Origin: Serratia fonticola
GTDB taxonomy: Bacteria > Pseudomonadota > Gammaproteobacteria > Enterobacterales > Enterobacteriaceae
NCBI RefSeq assembly: GCF_001006005.1
Contig: NZ_CP011254.1
Coordinates: 2,170,001-2,234,000, forward strand
DNA length: 64,000 nt
Direction of reading: 5' to 3'
Under the pieces are notes generated by a model, which was not told the origin of the DNA, did not search any database, and saw only the letters and a list, made by a program, of their open reading frames with translations. This document shows, piece by piece, positions 15,565-25,342 of the stretch. The translations under genes were made by a program, and so were the position numbers. Every line of letters starts with the position of its first letter. Within the stretch, counting starts at the first letter, position 1.

Positions 15565-15608
15565 CTCTGTTTGTTCCTCCCAAAAACCGTATCCATGAGG
15601 AGTCTCCC

Positions 15609-16370
15609 ATGTCTCAGTCTGACGTTTTCCACCTCGGTCTCACTAAAAACGATCTGCAAGGCGCTACATTGGCCATCGTCCCTGGCGATCCGCAGCGTGT
15701 TGAGAAAATTGCCAAGCTGATGGAAAACCCGGTTCACCTGGCTTCCCACCGCGAATTTACCTCTTGGCGTGCAGAGCTGGATGGCAAGGCAGTGATCGTG
15801 TGCTCAACCGGTATCGGTGGCCCGTCTACCTCTATTGCCGTTGAAGAGTTGGCTCAGCTGGGCATCCGTACCTTCCTGCGTATCGGCACGACCGGTGCCA
15901 TTCAGGCCAATATCAACGTGGGCGACGTGCTGGTGACAACTGCAGCTGTGCGCCTCGACGGTGCCAGCTTGCACTTTGCCCCAATGGAATTCCCGGCAGT
16001 GGCGGACTTTGCCTGTACCACTGCGCTGGTTGAAGCCGCCAAGGCCTGCGGTGCTACCACGCATATCGGCGTAACCGCCTCTTCCGATACCTTCTACCCA
16101 GGCCAGGAGCGTTACGACACCTATTCCGGCCGTGTAGTCAGCCGCTTTAAGGGCTCGATGGAAGAGTGGCAGTCAATGGGCGTGATGAACTATGAAATGG
16201 AATCCGCTACCCTGCTGACCATGTGCGCCAGCCAGGGCCTGCGTGCGGGAATGGTTGCCGGTGTGATCGTTAACCGCACCCAGCAAGAGATCCCGAATGC
16301 GGAAACCATGAAGAAGACCGAAAGCCAAGCGGTGCAAATCGTCGTCGAGGCAGCTCGCCGTCTGCTGTAA
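15609..16370 (+). CDS. udp: Uridine phosphorylase Udp
   Basis: Cleaves uridine with phosphate to uracil and ribose 1-phosphate in pyrimidine salvage; cytoplasmic hexamer of the nucleoside phosphorylase family. It has 253 residues, exactly the E. coli length, beginning [13 protein letters not shown], with the phosphate-site P-G-D-P-x-R and the S-T-G-I-G-G-P-S segment near residue 70. AGGAGT precedes the ATG at 15609; an ATG at 15552 in the same frame lies upstream of the predicted transcription start and is rejected. Two CRP sites spaced for CytR control precede it. Confidence 0.97.
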   Translation: MSQSDVFHLGLTKNDLQGATLAIVPGDPQRVEKIAKLMENPVHLASHREFTSWRAELDGKAVIVCSTGIGGPSTSIAVEELAQLGIRTFLRIGTTGAIQANINVGDVLVTTAAVRLDGASLHFAPMEFPAVADFACTTALVEAAKACGATTHIGVTASSDTFYPGQERYDTYSGRVVSRFKGSMEEWQSMGVMNYEMESATLLTMCASQGLRAGMVAGVIVNRTQQEIPNAETMKKTESQAVQIVVEAARRLL

Positions 16371-16388
16371 TCCAAATCCTCGTTAAAA

Positions 16389-16412
16389 GCGGGCCGTTTG
16401 ACGGCCCGTTTC
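16389..16412 (+). terminator. Rho-independent terminator of udp
   Basis: GGGCCGT-TTG-ACGGCCC stem (16391-16407) followed by GTTTCT, about 20 bp after the udp stop. Confidence 0.85.
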
Positions 16413-16529
16413 TCCTTCTGTTACGGTTATCCCCCTCTGCGTCATGCTGCTGGCCTTCTGTTGTCTGTGTTTGCCGATTGCCGGCTGATGTGGCGGCATA
16501 TCCCGAGACAATCAATGTAAGGACGTCTT

Positions 16530-17312
16530 ATGACCGCTCAGATCCTGCTCCATCCTTCACTTGCGCCGTTAGACGGTGGCATCAACTTCCGCGATTTAGG
16601 CGGCAACAGCGTGGCCGATGGCCGCCGCATCAAACGCGGGCTGCTGTTTCGTTCCGGTGCACTGGATCGGTTGAGCGAAAACGACTGCAGCTACCTGGCT
16701 CAGATGCCAATGCGTTCGGTGCTGGATTACCGCGACTTCGACGAAGTGCAGGCCAAACCTGACGTGCTATGGTCGGGAGCCGACTATTACCACGTGCCGG
16801 CCAATCCGCTCAGCAGCGAAGTGAATGCCAACCTTGAAAAACTCACCGACGAAACGCTGGCCAAGTTTGATGCCCGGGTCTTTATGCTGGAGCTGTACCG
16901 CCGCCTGCCGTTCAATAACGCCGCCTATCGCCAACTGGCGCAACTGCTGGCTCAGCCTGAAGGTGGTGCGATTGTGCAGCACTGTGCGGTAGGTAAAGAC
17001 CGTACCGGCGTTGGTTCGGCAATGGTGCTGCTGGCGCTGGGCGCGGATGAGGCTACGGTAATGGAAGATTATCTGCTGACGGAAACCACGCTGGCTAGCT
17101 ACCGTGAACACATGCTGGAGCAGATCTCTAGCCGCCTGAACGATGCTTCGGTGGCGCAGTTTGCCTATGTGCTCAGCGCACGTGAAGAGTTCCTGGCGAC
17201 TGCGTTGGGTTGCATTCATGAGCAATATGGCTCCACCAACCGTTGGTTGGAGGCCGAATATGGGCTGGGGCAAAGCCAGCTCGAGACGTTGCAGGCGCTC
17301 TATCTGGAATAA
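16530..17312 (+). CDS. Tyrosine-protein phosphatase family protein
   Basis: A 260-residue protein of the Y_phosphatase3 group. The P-loop H-C-A-V-G-K-D-R-T-G-V-G matches HCxxGxxRT, with Cys152 as the nucleophile. The N-terminal N-F-R-D-L-G-G is also typical. It has no signal peptide, so it is cytoplasmic; such enzymes act on phosphotyrosine or phosphoinositides in vitro and the substrate here is unknown. AAGGAC precedes the ATG. It is absent between udp and rmuC in E. coli. It is separated from udp by a terminator and followed after 86 bp by a DedA gene, so the two may be co-transcribed. Confidence 0.85.
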   Translation: MTAQILLHPSLAPLDGGINFRDLGGNSVADGRRIKRGLLFRSGALDRLSENDCSYLAQMPMRSVLDYRDFDEVQAKPDVLWSGADYYHVPANPLSSEVNANLEKLTDETLAKFDARVFMLELYRRLPFNNAAYRQLAQLLAQPEGGAIVQHCAVGKDRTGVGSAMVLLALGADEATVMEDYLLTETTLASYREHMLEQISSRLNDASVAQFAYVLSAREEFLATALGCIHEQYGSTNRWLEAEYGLGQSQLETLQALYLE

Positions 17313-17398
17313 CGGCGCCATGTTTAACCGGAGTTTAGCCAGTGAGGTAGGGTACTGCGTATCCTTGAGGCCGGATCCGTTCTCAAAAGGAGCAGGCT

Positions 17399-17929
17399 AT
17401 GAACCTCAATGACGTGATTAACTGGGTTAGCGAAACAGTGCGCCAGCATGAAGCCTGGGCGATCCCGATCGTCTTCTTCCTGGCGTTTGGCGAGTCGCTG
17501 GCCTTCCTCTCGTTGTTGTTGCCTGCCACGGTTATTCTGCTAGGGCTGGGGGCGTTGATTGGCGAGAGCGGCATTGCCTTCTGGCCGATTTGGGCTGCCG
17601 CCGCTGCTGGTGCCTTCTTTGGTGACTGGCTCTCCTATTGGGTCGGTTATCACTATCAGGGGCGTGTAGCTCATATGTGGCCGCTGTCACGCAATCCACA
17701 ACTGTTGGTGCGTGGTCATGCGTTTTTTGAGCGCTGGGGCGTGCTGGGTATCTTCTTTGGGCGCTTCTTCGGGCCGTTGCGCGCCGTGGTGCCGCTGGTA
17801 GGGGGCATCTGCGCCATGCCGCAAACCGCATTCCAGATTGCTAATGTGGCCTCGGCAATGGTCTGGGCCTTCGGCATCCTGGCACCAGGCGCCTTTGGTA
17901 TCAAATGGTTTACCCAGTGGATGGCATGA
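17399..17929 (+). CDS. DedA-family membrane protein
   Basis: A 176-residue inner-membrane protein with a re-entrant N-terminal region, several hydrophobic segments and the DedA signature F-G-R-F-F-G-P-L-R-A-V-V-P-L-V-G-G around residues 117-135. DedA proteins are thought to act as lipid flippases, including for undecaprenyl phosphate or phosphatidylethanolamine, and to support proton-motive-force homeostasis; the exact role of this paralogue is unknown. AAAGGAGCAGGCT provides a strong ribosome site. It follows the tyrosine phosphatase gene in the same direction. Confidence 0.86.
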   Translation: MNLNDVINWVSETVRQHEAWAIPIVFFLAFGESLAFLSLLLPATVILLGLGALIGESGIAFWPIWAAAAAGAFFGDWLSYWVGYHYQGRVAHMWPLSRNPQLLVRGHAFFERWGVLGIFFGRFFGPLRAVVPLVGGICAMPQTAFQIANVASAMVWAFGILAPGAFGIKWFTQWMA

Positions 17930-18213
17930 ACCGGTGCCTTGCAATAACCTCGTATTTTAATTATTCAGCGTCACAGTGAGAATTCGATCACGAATTTATC
18001 CTTATCTGGCGCTTTTTAATTCCCTTATTTTTTTAACAGTGTTACTTTCCCAATAAGTGGATTGTTACTGTGAATAAACAGGCAAAACCCAAACCCGTTG
18101 ACGAACCAATGTCATGGGTTTGGGTTTTTTTTCGCCCTTATTTTGGCAAATGATCTGCCGATGATTAAAAAAATTAACCTATAGACGTTATTTTGTTCAC
18201 TAAGGAAAAATTA
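17930..18213. other. Gap between DedA gene and histidine-phosphatase gene
   Basis: A 284-bp AT-rich stretch with no gene. It holds a strong terminator-like hairpin (18084-18130) about 155 bp after the DedA stop and 84 bp before the next ATG. The transcript ending there is unassigned: it may be a long 3' end of the DedA mRNA, an attenuated leader, or a small RNA. Confidence 0.55.
18084..18132 (+). terminator. Strong hairpin terminator upstream of histidine-phosphatase gene
   Basis: AAAACCCAAACCC (18084-18096) pairs with GGGTTTGGGTTTT (18116-18128), followed by more T residues: a 13-bp stem plus T tract. Confidence 0.85.
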
Positions 18214-19002
18214 ATGAAAATTAAAACCTGGTTACTGGCCTCCGTACTTGCCGTTTCCTCTGCTGCGGCCTTCAACGTAACTGCCGCGCAAAGCGACAGC
18301 GTCGATATCTATTTTGCTCGCCACGGTAAAACTCTGCTCAATACCTACGATCGCGTGCAGGGCTGGGCTGACTCACCGCTGACACCGGCCGGGATCGAAA
18401 CCGCGCGCTATCTGGGTGCCGGGTTGAAGGGGATCCCTTTCGATAGCTTCTACACCAGCGACGCTGGCCGCCAGCGTGAAACGATGCAGGTGATCCTCAA
18501 GGAAATGGGTAAGTCGGACGCCAAGGTCACGGAACTGACCGACCTGCGCGAAATGTTCTTCGGCGGTTTTGAAGGGCGCGCTAACGCAGAAATGGCCGAC
18601 GCTGCTGCCAAGAAGCTGAGCCTGGCCTCTGGTGGCGAGATGTTCAAGCAAATGGGCGAAGGCAAGATCAGCCTGATCCCGATGGTGGATGCCATCACGC
18701 AAAGCGATGATAAGCAAGAGGCGGAAAGCGCGCTGCAGGTCAAAACCCGTATGCAACAAGCCTTGCATACCATGGTGCAGAATGCCGTAAAGAATGGGGA
18801 TAAAAACATCCTGGCGGTCTCTTCCGGGCTCTCGATGCAGATGATGATTTCTGATATGACCGATAACCCGAACAAAAATAAGCCACTGACTAATGCGGCA
18901 GTCGTCAAGATGACTTATAAAGACGGAAAATATACCGTAACCGATATTGGCGATATGACTTATGTCGCTAAAGGGAAAGCGTTACTAAATAAAGCACCTT
19001 GA
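18214..19002 (+). CDS. Exported histidine-phosphatase-fold protein, second catalytic His replaced
   Basis: A 262-residue protein with a signal peptide (about residues 1-25, MKIKTWLLASVLAVSSAAAF then N-V-T-A-A), so probably periplasmic. The mature part shows the histidine phosphatase (phosphoglycerate mutase-like) pattern: Arg36-His37-Gly38, then R-V-Q-G-W-A-D-S-P-L-T, S-D-A-G-R-Q-R-E-T and R-E-M-F-F-G-G-F-E-G with the acid/base Glu. The usual V-S-H-G near the end reads V-S-S-G, so the second conserved His is Ser204. Activity may be altered or lost. The ATG at 18214 follows AAGGAAAAA; an ATG-less upstream frame from 18193 is rejected. It is followed by an OprD-type porin. Confidence 0.85.
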   Translation: MKIKTWLLASVLAVSSAAAFNVTAAQSDSVDIYFARHGKTLLNTYDRVQGWADSPLTPAGIETARYLGAGLKGIPFDSFYTSDAGRQRETMQVILKEMGKSDAKVTELTDLREMFFGGFEGRANAEMADAAAKKLSLASGGEMFKQMGEGKISLIPMVDAITQSDDKQEAESALQVKTRMQQALHTMVQNAVKNGDKNILAVSSGLSMQMMISDMTDNPNKNKPLTNAAVVKMTYKDGKYTVTDIGDMTYVAKGKALLNKAP

Positions 19003-19110
19003 TTATTACCCAATAAAAATAACTCACCCTTTTGGCTCGGGGATATTATCTGAGGCGATAGCATATCGCCTCGGCAGGGATTTTCTATACCTTTTTCGGG
19101 GATAACAATA

Positions 19111-20424
19111 ATGAAACGTTCTGCTTTAAGCTGTCTGGTCGCTATTTCGCTATTCTCCACCGCGGCCCAGGCCAGCATTGATGACGTCCTGGATTCGCCC
19201 TTTTTCAGCGACAGCCATGCTGAACTGTCGCTGAAAAACTACTGGAAGTACCTCAAGGAAGATGCCGCCAACCCAAAAGAGGTGCATAACGCCTGGGGGC
19301 AAGGGCTGGCACTGGGCTATCAGTCCGGCTATCTGGCTGACTTTATCGGCGTTAATCTCGATTACTACAGCGCGGTAAAGCTGGGCGCCAGTGATTACTT
19401 CAATACTCGTGGGGTGCTATATAACAACGGTCCCGGCAACAGCAAAGAGAATGCTGCTGGCTACAGCAAGGTGGGCCAACGCTATATCAAGCTGAAAGGC
19501 GACGTGGGCGGCGCGGCGCTGAATGCGCAGGCGGGCTGGCAGGTATTGCGTAACTACGGCGTGATTTCCACCTCCACTCGCCTGTCGCCTACGACTTACC
19601 TGGGTTGGTCCGGTGGCGTGTCCGGTGCCGGGCTCTCTTTGCGCGGCGCGTATGTTGAACGTTCTATGGATCGTAACTCCCCTGACAGCCTGCGTTTGCA
19701 GACCAACGATGGCCGCTATATCAATCATCTTGCCAGCGCTGAATTGGGCTATGACAATAAGCAATTCAATGGGCAACTGGCCTATGGGGAATCTCAGGAC
19801 TATTTACGCCGCCAGATCCTACGCGTGGGTTACAAAGCCAATGAAAAACTCAGCCTCGGCAGCCAGATTTACACCACTCAGGCGCTGGACGAGTACAAAC
19901 AGATGGCGCTGAGCAAGCGCAACTTCGATCATAACGCCAACCATTTTGCGCTGGATGCCAAATGGCAGGAGCCGCTGTGGAGCGTCAAGGTCGGCATCGC
20001 CCATACGCGAGCACCGAAGGGGGACGGTCAGCTTGGCTTCTATCCCCGCCATATGTCCAAAAACTCACGCGGTACCTTTACCTCCATGGCCTATGCCGGT
20101 GAAGACTATATGCGCGATGGCGAAACCATGCTGGCCACCATGGCCGAATACCGCATCACGCCTGAGTTTACCGCCGGGCTGGCGGGCAACGTGGGCCAGT
20201 TCAGCTATCAAGGTGCCGCGGTGCGTACCGGTGAGATCAACGTCTTTGGCCGCTGGGCTCCCTCCCATCCCAAGCTGAAAAACCTGACGGTATTCGCCAT
20301 GGCCGGGCCGGGCTGGTCTTATAAGAACAGCAATAAAACGCCGATACTGGTGGATGGGCATTCCCAGCTCTCCCACTCACTGTCCGGCGAGTTTATCGCC
20401 GAATATCGCTTCAAACTGTTTTAA
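19111..20424 (+). CDS. OprD-family outer-membrane porin
   Basis: A 437-residue outer-membrane protein with a signal peptide ending A-Q-A (about residue 21), a beta-rich body of alternating aromatic strands, and a C-terminal phenylalanine (Y-R-F-K-L-F) as needed for BAM insertion. It begins S-I-D-D-V-L-D-S-P-F-F-S-D-S-H-A, typical of the OprD/ChiP family of substrate-selective porins. The substrate is unknown. CGGGGATAA lies before the ATG. It is co-directional with the exported phosphatase-fold gene 108 bp upstream, so the pair may handle a phosphorylated or sugar substrate together. It is absent at this position in E. coli. Confidence 0.85.
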   Translation: MKRSALSCLVAISLFSTAAQASIDDVLDSPFFSDSHAELSLKNYWKYLKEDAANPKEVHNAWGQGLALGYQSGYLADFIGVNLDYYSAVKLGASDYFNTRGVLYNNGPGNSKENAAGYSKVGQRYIKLKGDVGGAALNAQAGWQVLRNYGVISTSTRLSPTTYLGWSGGVSGAGLSLRGAYVERSMDRNSPDSLRLQTNDGRYINHLASAELGYDNKQFNGQLAYGESQDYLRRQILRVGYKANEKLSLGSQIYTTQALDEYKQMALSKRNFDHNANHFALDAKWQEPLWSVKVGIAHTRAPKGDGQLGFYPRHMSKNSRGTFTSMAYAGEDYMRDGETMLATMAEYRITPEFTAGLAGNVGQFSYQGAAVRTGEINVFGRWAPSHPKLKNLTVFAMAGPGWSYKNSNKTPILVDGHSQLSHSLSGEFIAEYRFKLF

Positions 20425-20570
20425 CCCGCCTTATCTGCACGGTAATGCCTTGGTTACCGTGCTCACTTCCACATAAAAACAGACTGGACATCCATACAGG
20501 CTCCCTTTAACGTGACAGGCAATGGGCGCAATACGCGCCGCAAGCGCATGCATGTATGACAGGAGGCAGG

Positions 20571-22118
20571 GTGGATACCAGTCTGATTTACGGTATTGGT
20601 GGTGTGGCGATAGGTTTACTGCTGGGGTGGCTGATCGCCAGCCTGCGTGCGCAGCAGCACGGTGCGCAACATGAAACCGACCTGCGTCTGCTTGAACAGT
20701 CTTTACAGCAGGCACAGCTTGAAACGGCCTCCCGCCAAGAGACGCTGCAAAGCCACGAACAACTGCTACGGCAAAACGATCTGGAACTGCGCACCCTGCA
20801 TAGCCAACTGGCCGCCGGGCAGGAGAGGCTGCAACAGCTCAACCATTGGCGCAATGAATGTGAATTGCTGAACCAGGAGCTACGAGCGCAGCGGGAAGTC
20901 AACAGCGCTCAGGAAGCAGAACTGCGTGAGGTAACGATCCGCCTGGAAGAGACCCGGATGGCCGCAGAAGAGAAACAGCGGCTGTTGATCAGCAGTGAAC
21001 AACGTTTGACCACCCAGTTTGAGAATCTGGCCAACCGCATTTTCGAAAACAGCGGCCGCAAGGTGGATGAGCAAAATAAGCAAAGCCTGGATCGCCTGTT
21101 GCTGCCGTTACGCGAGCAGTTGGACGGTTTCCGCCGTCAAGTACAGGATAGTTTTGGCCAGGAAGCACGCGAACGCCATACATTGACGCACGAAATCCGT
21201 AATCTGCAACAGTTGAATGCGCAAATGGCTCGCGAGGCGCTCAACCTGACCAAGGCACTAAAAGGCGATAACAAAACCCAGGGCAACTGGGGCGAGGTGG
21301 TGCTGAGCCGCGTGTTGGAAGCCTCTGGCCTACGCGAAGGGCATGAGTATGAGACACAGGTTAATGTGCGGCTGGATAGCCAAAGCCGTATGCAGCCAGA
21401 CGTGATCGTACGTTTGCCACAGGGTAAAGACGTGGTGATCGACGCCAAAATGTCGCTGGTGGCCTATGAGCGTTATTTCAACAGTGAAGATGACTTCGAA
21501 CGGGAAGCGGCGTTGACCGAACATATCACTTCGCTGCGCGGGCACATTCGCGTGTTGGGCCGAAAGGATTATCAACAGCTGCCTGGCCTGCGTTCGCTGG
21601 ATTATGTGCTGATGTTTATCCCGGTGGAACCGGCCTTCCTGTTGGCCATCGATCGTGAGCCGGAGCTGATTAGCGAGGCATTGCAACATAACATCATGCT
21701 GGTCAGCCCAACCACCTTGCTGGTAGCGCTGCGTACCATTACCAACCTGTGGCGCTATGAGCATCAGAGCCAGAACGCCCAACGGATCGCCGATCGCGCC
21801 GCCCGGCTGTATGACAAGATGCGCCTGTTCGTAGACGATATGTCGGCCCTGGGGCAGAGCCTGGATAGGGCGCAGGGCAGTTATCACCAGGCGATGAATA
21901 AACTGAGCGAAGGCCGTGGTAATCTTATCGGCCGCATTGAGGGCTTCCGCGCGCTTGGGGTTGAAATTAAACGTCCCATCAACCCGCTTTTGGCGCAGCA
22001 GGCGTCGGAACAACAGGATGATGAGCTGCTCTCCGAGCCTGACGAGGATATCGCCTCGCTACCGGGGGAAGAGAACGATGATAGCAACGAAGAACCGCAT
22101 CGCGCATCGCACGGATGA
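20571..22118 (+). CDS. rmuC: DNA recombination protein RmuC
   Basis: A 515-residue protein (E. coli 475). It has an N-terminal membrane-spanning segment (about residues 5-25), a long Gln/Glu-rich coiled coil (about 30-200), and a C-terminal RmuC nuclease-fold domain containing D-V-V-I-D-A-K-M-S-L and the P-V-E-P-A-F region. RmuC limits inversion at short inverted repeats. I choose GTG at 20571 because AGGAGG (20561-20566) lies between it and an in-frame ATG at 20556. The tail is acidic and longer than in E. coli. It precedes ubiE as in E. coli. Confidence 0.92.
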   Translation: MDTSLIYGIGGVAIGLLLGWLIASLRAQQHGAQHETDLRLLEQSLQQAQLETASRQETLQSHEQLLRQNDLELRTLHSQLAAGQERLQQLNHWRNECELLNQELRAQREVNSAQEAELREVTIRLEETRMAAEEKQRLLISSEQRLTTQFENLANRIFENSGRKVDEQNKQSLDRLLLPLREQLDGFRRQVQDSFGQEARERHTLTHEIRNLQQLNAQMAREALNLTKALKGDNKTQGNWGEVVLSRVLEASGLREGHEYETQVNVRLDSQSRMQPDVIVRLPQGKDVVIDAKMSLVAYERYFNSEDDFEREAALTEHITSLRGHIRVLGRKDYQQLPGLRSLDYVLMFIPVEPAFLLAIDREPELISEALQHNIMLVSPTTLLVALRTITNLWRYEHQSQNAQRIADRAARLYDKMRLFVDDMSALGQSLDRAQGSYHQAMNKLSEGRGNLIGRIEGFRALGVEIKRPINPLLAQQASEQQDDELLSEPDEDIASLPGEENDDSNEEPHRASHG

Positions 22119-22196
22119 TGCCGTTGCAAGGTGGGGTATTACGCGGCTTTCTGGTACACTCCACGACACTAAATTGACTGAATGGCAGGCAGGACA

Positions 22197-22952
22197 ATGG
22201 CAGATCAAGCGCAGGAAACCACCGATTTTGGCTTTCGTACCGTAGCAAGAGACGAGAAGCAGGCCATGGTGGCTAACGTTTTTCACTCGGTAGCGGCAAA
22301 ATATGACGTGATGAACGACCTGATGTCGTTTGGTATCCATCGTATCTGGAAGCGTTTTACCATCGATTGCAGCGGCGTGCGCCGCGGCCAGCGTGTGCTG
22401 GATCTGGCCGGTGGTACTGGCGATCTGGCTGCCAAGTTCTCCCGCATGGTGGGTGAGCAGGGGCAGGTGGTGCTGGCGGATATCAACGATTCCATGCTCA
22501 AGATGGGGCGCGAAAAGCTGCGTGACCACGGTATTGTTGGCAATATCAGCTACGTGCAGGCCAACGCCGAAGCGCTGCCGTTCCCAGATAATTATTTTGA
22601 CTGCATCACCATCTCCTTTGGCCTGCGCAACGTCACCGATAAAGACAAAGCGCTGCGCTCGATGTTCCGCGTGCTGAAACCGGGTGGTCGCCTGTTGGTG
22701 CTGGAATTTTCCAAGCCGCTGCTGGAGCCGCTGAGCAAGGCTTACGACGCCTATTCCTTCCACGTGCTGCCAAAAATTGGTGAGCTGGTGGTGAAAGATC
22801 CGGACAGCTACCGCTATCTGGCAGAATCGATCCGCATGCACCCCGATCAGGAAACCCTGAAGGGTATGATGGCTGCGGCCGGTTTCGAGAACGTCAACTA
22901 CTTCAACCTGACCGGCGGCATCGTGGCGCTGCACCGGGGCTTCAAGTTCTGA
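22197..22952 (+). CDS. ubiE: Ubiquinone/menaquinone methyltransferase UbiE
   Basis: SAM-dependent C-methyltransferase acting in both ubiquinone and menaquinone synthesis. It has 251 residues, the E. coli length. Motif I is [20 protein letters not shown] and the C-terminal V-A-L-H-R-G-F-K-F are family signatures. The start at 22197 (M-A-D-Q-A-Q-E-T-T) follows CAGGACA and matches the family; an ATG at 22182 is less likely. It is the first gene of the ubiE-ubiJ-ubiB run. Confidence 0.97.
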   Translation: MADQAQETTDFGFRTVARDEKQAMVANVFHSVAAKYDVMNDLMSFGIHRIWKRFTIDCSGVRRGQRVLDLAGGTGDLAAKFSRMVGEQGQVVLADINDSMLKMGREKLRDHGIVGNISYVQANAEALPFPDNYFDCITISFGLRNVTDKDKALRSMFRVLKPGGRLLVLEFSKPLLEPLSKAYDAYSFHVLPKIGELVVKDPDSYRYLAESIRMHPDQETLKGMMAAAGFENVNYFNLTGGIVALHRGFKF

Positions 22953-22965
22953 TATGGAAATGCCG

Positions 22966-23574
22966 ATGCTGCTAACCCCGTTACTGACCGGCGTGCTGGA
23001 AACCTCGCTCAATAGCCTGCTGTTTCGCGATCGCAGCATGAAAGCTGCCCGCCAACGGCTGGCGGGTAAAGTGTTACGTATCGAGCTACAGGAGCTCTCT
23101 TCGCCGTTGGTTCTGCTGTTCAGCGAACAGCGCGTGGATGTGCTCGGCCAATCAGAAGATAGTGCCGACTGTACGGTGCAAACCCGCGTACCGGTGCTGC
23201 TGAAATTGCGCGATCGTCAGCAACTTTCCCCGCTGATGCGTAGCGGCGAGCTGATTGTCGAAGGCGATATTCAGGTAGTGCAACAGCTGGTCGGTTTGCT
23301 CGATCTGGCAGAGTGGGATCCGGCGGAATGGCTGGCACCTTATGTGGGCGACATCGCCGCGCAAGGGGTTAGTCAGATCGTAGGTAAAGGTTTAGGCCTG
23401 CTGAAATCCGGTTTGCAGAGCCAGCAACGCTACGTGGCCGAAACGCTGACCGAAGAGTGGCGTATGGCTCCCGGCCCGCTTGAAGTGGTGTGGTTTAACG
23501 AAGAGGTTGATGCCACCGTTCGCAGTGTGGACGCACTGATTGCTCGTCTTGACAAGTTGGAGGGTAAGCGATGA
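22966..23574 (+). CDS. ubiJ: Ubiquinone accessory factor UbiJ
   Basis: A 202-residue SCP2-domain protein (E. coli UbiJ 201) that binds polyprenyl lipid intermediates in the soluble Ubi complex. The N-terminal SCP2 fold (about 10-120) is followed by a C-terminal helical part ending [16 protein letters not shown] use the ATG at 22966 from alignment with E. coli; ATGs at 22954 and 22960 are also in frame, and 22954 starts just after the ubiE stop. It overlaps ubiB by four bases (ATGA). In E. coli the small RNA EsrE is encoded in the 3' part of this gene; I did not test for it here. Confidence 0.92.
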   Translation: MLLTPLLTGVLETSLNSLLFRDRSMKAARQRLAGKVLRIELQELSSPLVLLFSEQRVDVLGQSEDSADCTVQTRVPVLLKLRDRQQLSPLMRSGELIVEGDIQVVQQLVGLLDLAEWDPAEWLAPYVGDIAAQGVSQIVGKGLGLLKSGLQSQQRYVAETLTEEWRMAPGPLEVVWFNEEVDATVRSVDALIARLDKLEGKR

Positions 23575-25202
23575 CCCCTGGCGAAATTTGCCGCCTGTAT
23601 TTGATCGTGCGCGTTTTCCTGAGCTATGGACTGGATGAACTGATCCCCAAGATGCGCTTGACGCTGCCGCTGCGCATTGGCCGTCGCCTGCTGTTCTGGA
23701 TGCCGAACCGCCATAAAAACCAGCCGTTGGGCGAACGCCTGCGCCTGGCGCTGCAAGAGCTGGGTCCGGTGTGGATCAAGTTCGGCCAGATGATGTCGAC
23801 CCGCCGCGATCTGTTCCCACCCCATATTGCCGACCAACTGACGCTGTTGCAGGACCGAGTGGCACCGTTCGATGGTGCGCTGGCGCGTAAGCATATCGAG
23901 TTGGCGATGGGCGGCCCGCTGGAAACCTGGTTCGATGACTTTGACCAGCAGGCGCTGGCGTCGGCTTCGATTGCCCAGGTGCATACCGCCCGGTTGAAAA
24001 CGACCGGCCAAGAGGTGGTGCTGAAGGTGATCCGCCCAGACATTGGGCCGATTATCAAAGCCGATGTGCGCCTGATGTATCGCCTGGCAGGCTGGGTACC
24101 CAAGCTGATGCCGGACGGTCGCCGTCTGCGCCCGCGCGAAGTGGTGCGTGAATATGAGAAAACCCTGCTCGATGAGCTGAACCTGCTGCGTGAAGCGGCC
24201 AACGCCATCCAACTGCGCCGTAACTTTGACGGTAGCCCGATGCTCTACGTGCCAGAGGTTTACTCCGATTACTGCCGTGAGAGCGTGTTGGTGATGGAGC
24301 GGATTTACGGCATCCCGGTGTCGGATATTGCGGCTCTGGAACAGCAGAACACCAATATGAAACTGCTGGCCGAGCGTGGCGTCCAGGTGTTCTTTACCCA
24401 GGTGTTCCGTGACAGCTTCTTCCATGCCGACATGCATCCAGGCAATATTTTCGTTAGCTATGAGCACCCGGAAGATCCGTGTTATATCGGCATCGACTGC
24501 GGTATCGTGGGTTCACTGAACAAAGACGACAAGCGCTATCTGGCGGAAAACTTTATCGCCTTCTTCAACCGCGACTACCGTAAGGTGGCGGAGCTGCACG
24601 TTGATTCTGGCTGGGTACCGCGTGATACCAACGTGGAAGATTTCGAGTTTGCCATCCGTACCGTCTGTGAGCCGATTTTTGAAAAACCGCTGGCGGAAAT
24701 TTCGTTCGGCAACGTGCTGTTGAACCTGTTCAACACCGCACGCCGCTTCAATATGGAAGTGCAGCCGCAGCTGGTATTACTGCAAAAGACGCTGCTGTAC
24801 GTTGAGGGCCTTGGCCGTCAGCTCTATCCGCAACTGGATCTGTGGACCACGGCGAAGCCGTTCCTGGAAAGCTGGCTGCGGGATCAGGTAGGCATTCCGG
24901 CGGTGATCCGCGCGCTGAAAGAAAAAGCGCCGTTTTGGGCCGAGAAACTGCCAGAGCTACCTGAATTGTTTTATGACAGTCTGCAACAGCATAAACTGTT
25001 GCAACAAAGCGTCGATAAATTGACCGGTCAGATGCAGGCGCAACGCGTTCGGCAAGGTCAATCACGGTATTTGTTCGGGGTTGGCGCTACACTGTTAGTC
25101 AGTGGTACGATTTTACTGCTGGGAGGCGTAGAGGTGTTCCCTGCCTGGATGATGGCCGCAGGCGTAGTGGCCTGGGTCGTCGGTTGGAAACGCACCGTCT
25201 GA
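23571..25202 (+). CDS. ubiB: Ubiquinone regulatory kinase-like protein UbiB
   Basis: A 543-residue atypical kinase-like ATPase (E. coli 546) needed for ubiquinone synthesis. The family hallmark K-x-G-Q appears as [11 protein letters not shown] near residue 65, with D-M-H-P-G-N and I-D-C-G-I-V-G as catalytic-loop and metal motifs. Two C-terminal transmembrane helices (about 498-540) anchor it in the inner membrane. Its start overlaps the ubiJ stop, so translation is coupled. Confidence 0.96.
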   Translation: MTPGEICRLYLIVRVFLSYGLDELIPKMRLTLPLRIGRRLLFWMPNRHKNQPLGERLRLALQELGPVWIKFGQMMSTRRDLFPPHIADQLTLLQDRVAPFDGALARKHIELAMGGPLETWFDDFDQQALASASIAQVHTARLKTTGQEVVLKVIRPDIGPIIKADVRLMYRLAGWVPKLMPDGRRLRPREVVREYEKTLLDELNLLREAANAIQLRRNFDGSPMLYVPEVYSDYCRESVLVMERIYGIPVSDIAALEQQNTNMKLLAERGVQVFFTQVFRDSFFHADMHPGNIFVSYEHPEDPCYIGIDCGIVGSLNKDDKRYLAENFIAFFNRDYRKVAELHVDSGWVPRDTNVEDFEFAIRTVCEPIFEKPLAEISFGNVLLNLFNTARRFNMEVQPQLVLLQKTLLYVEGLGRQLYPQLDLWTTAKPFLESWLRDQVGIPAVIRALKEKAPFWAEKLPELPELFYDSLQQHKLLQQSVDKLTGQMQAQRVRQGQSRYLFGVGATLLVSGTILLLGGVEVFPAWMMAAGVVAWVVGWKRTV

Positions 25203-25342
25203 ATAAATTAACTATCAGGTTAAGCGTTGTCGCTGCAGCCCTGCAAAAACGGGGCATATCCAACACAAAGATGAAGGGTATATAATGCGGCAACTTGAAA
25301 GACAACGGGTATAGACCCTTTTTTAAACCAGAGGTAAGTACA

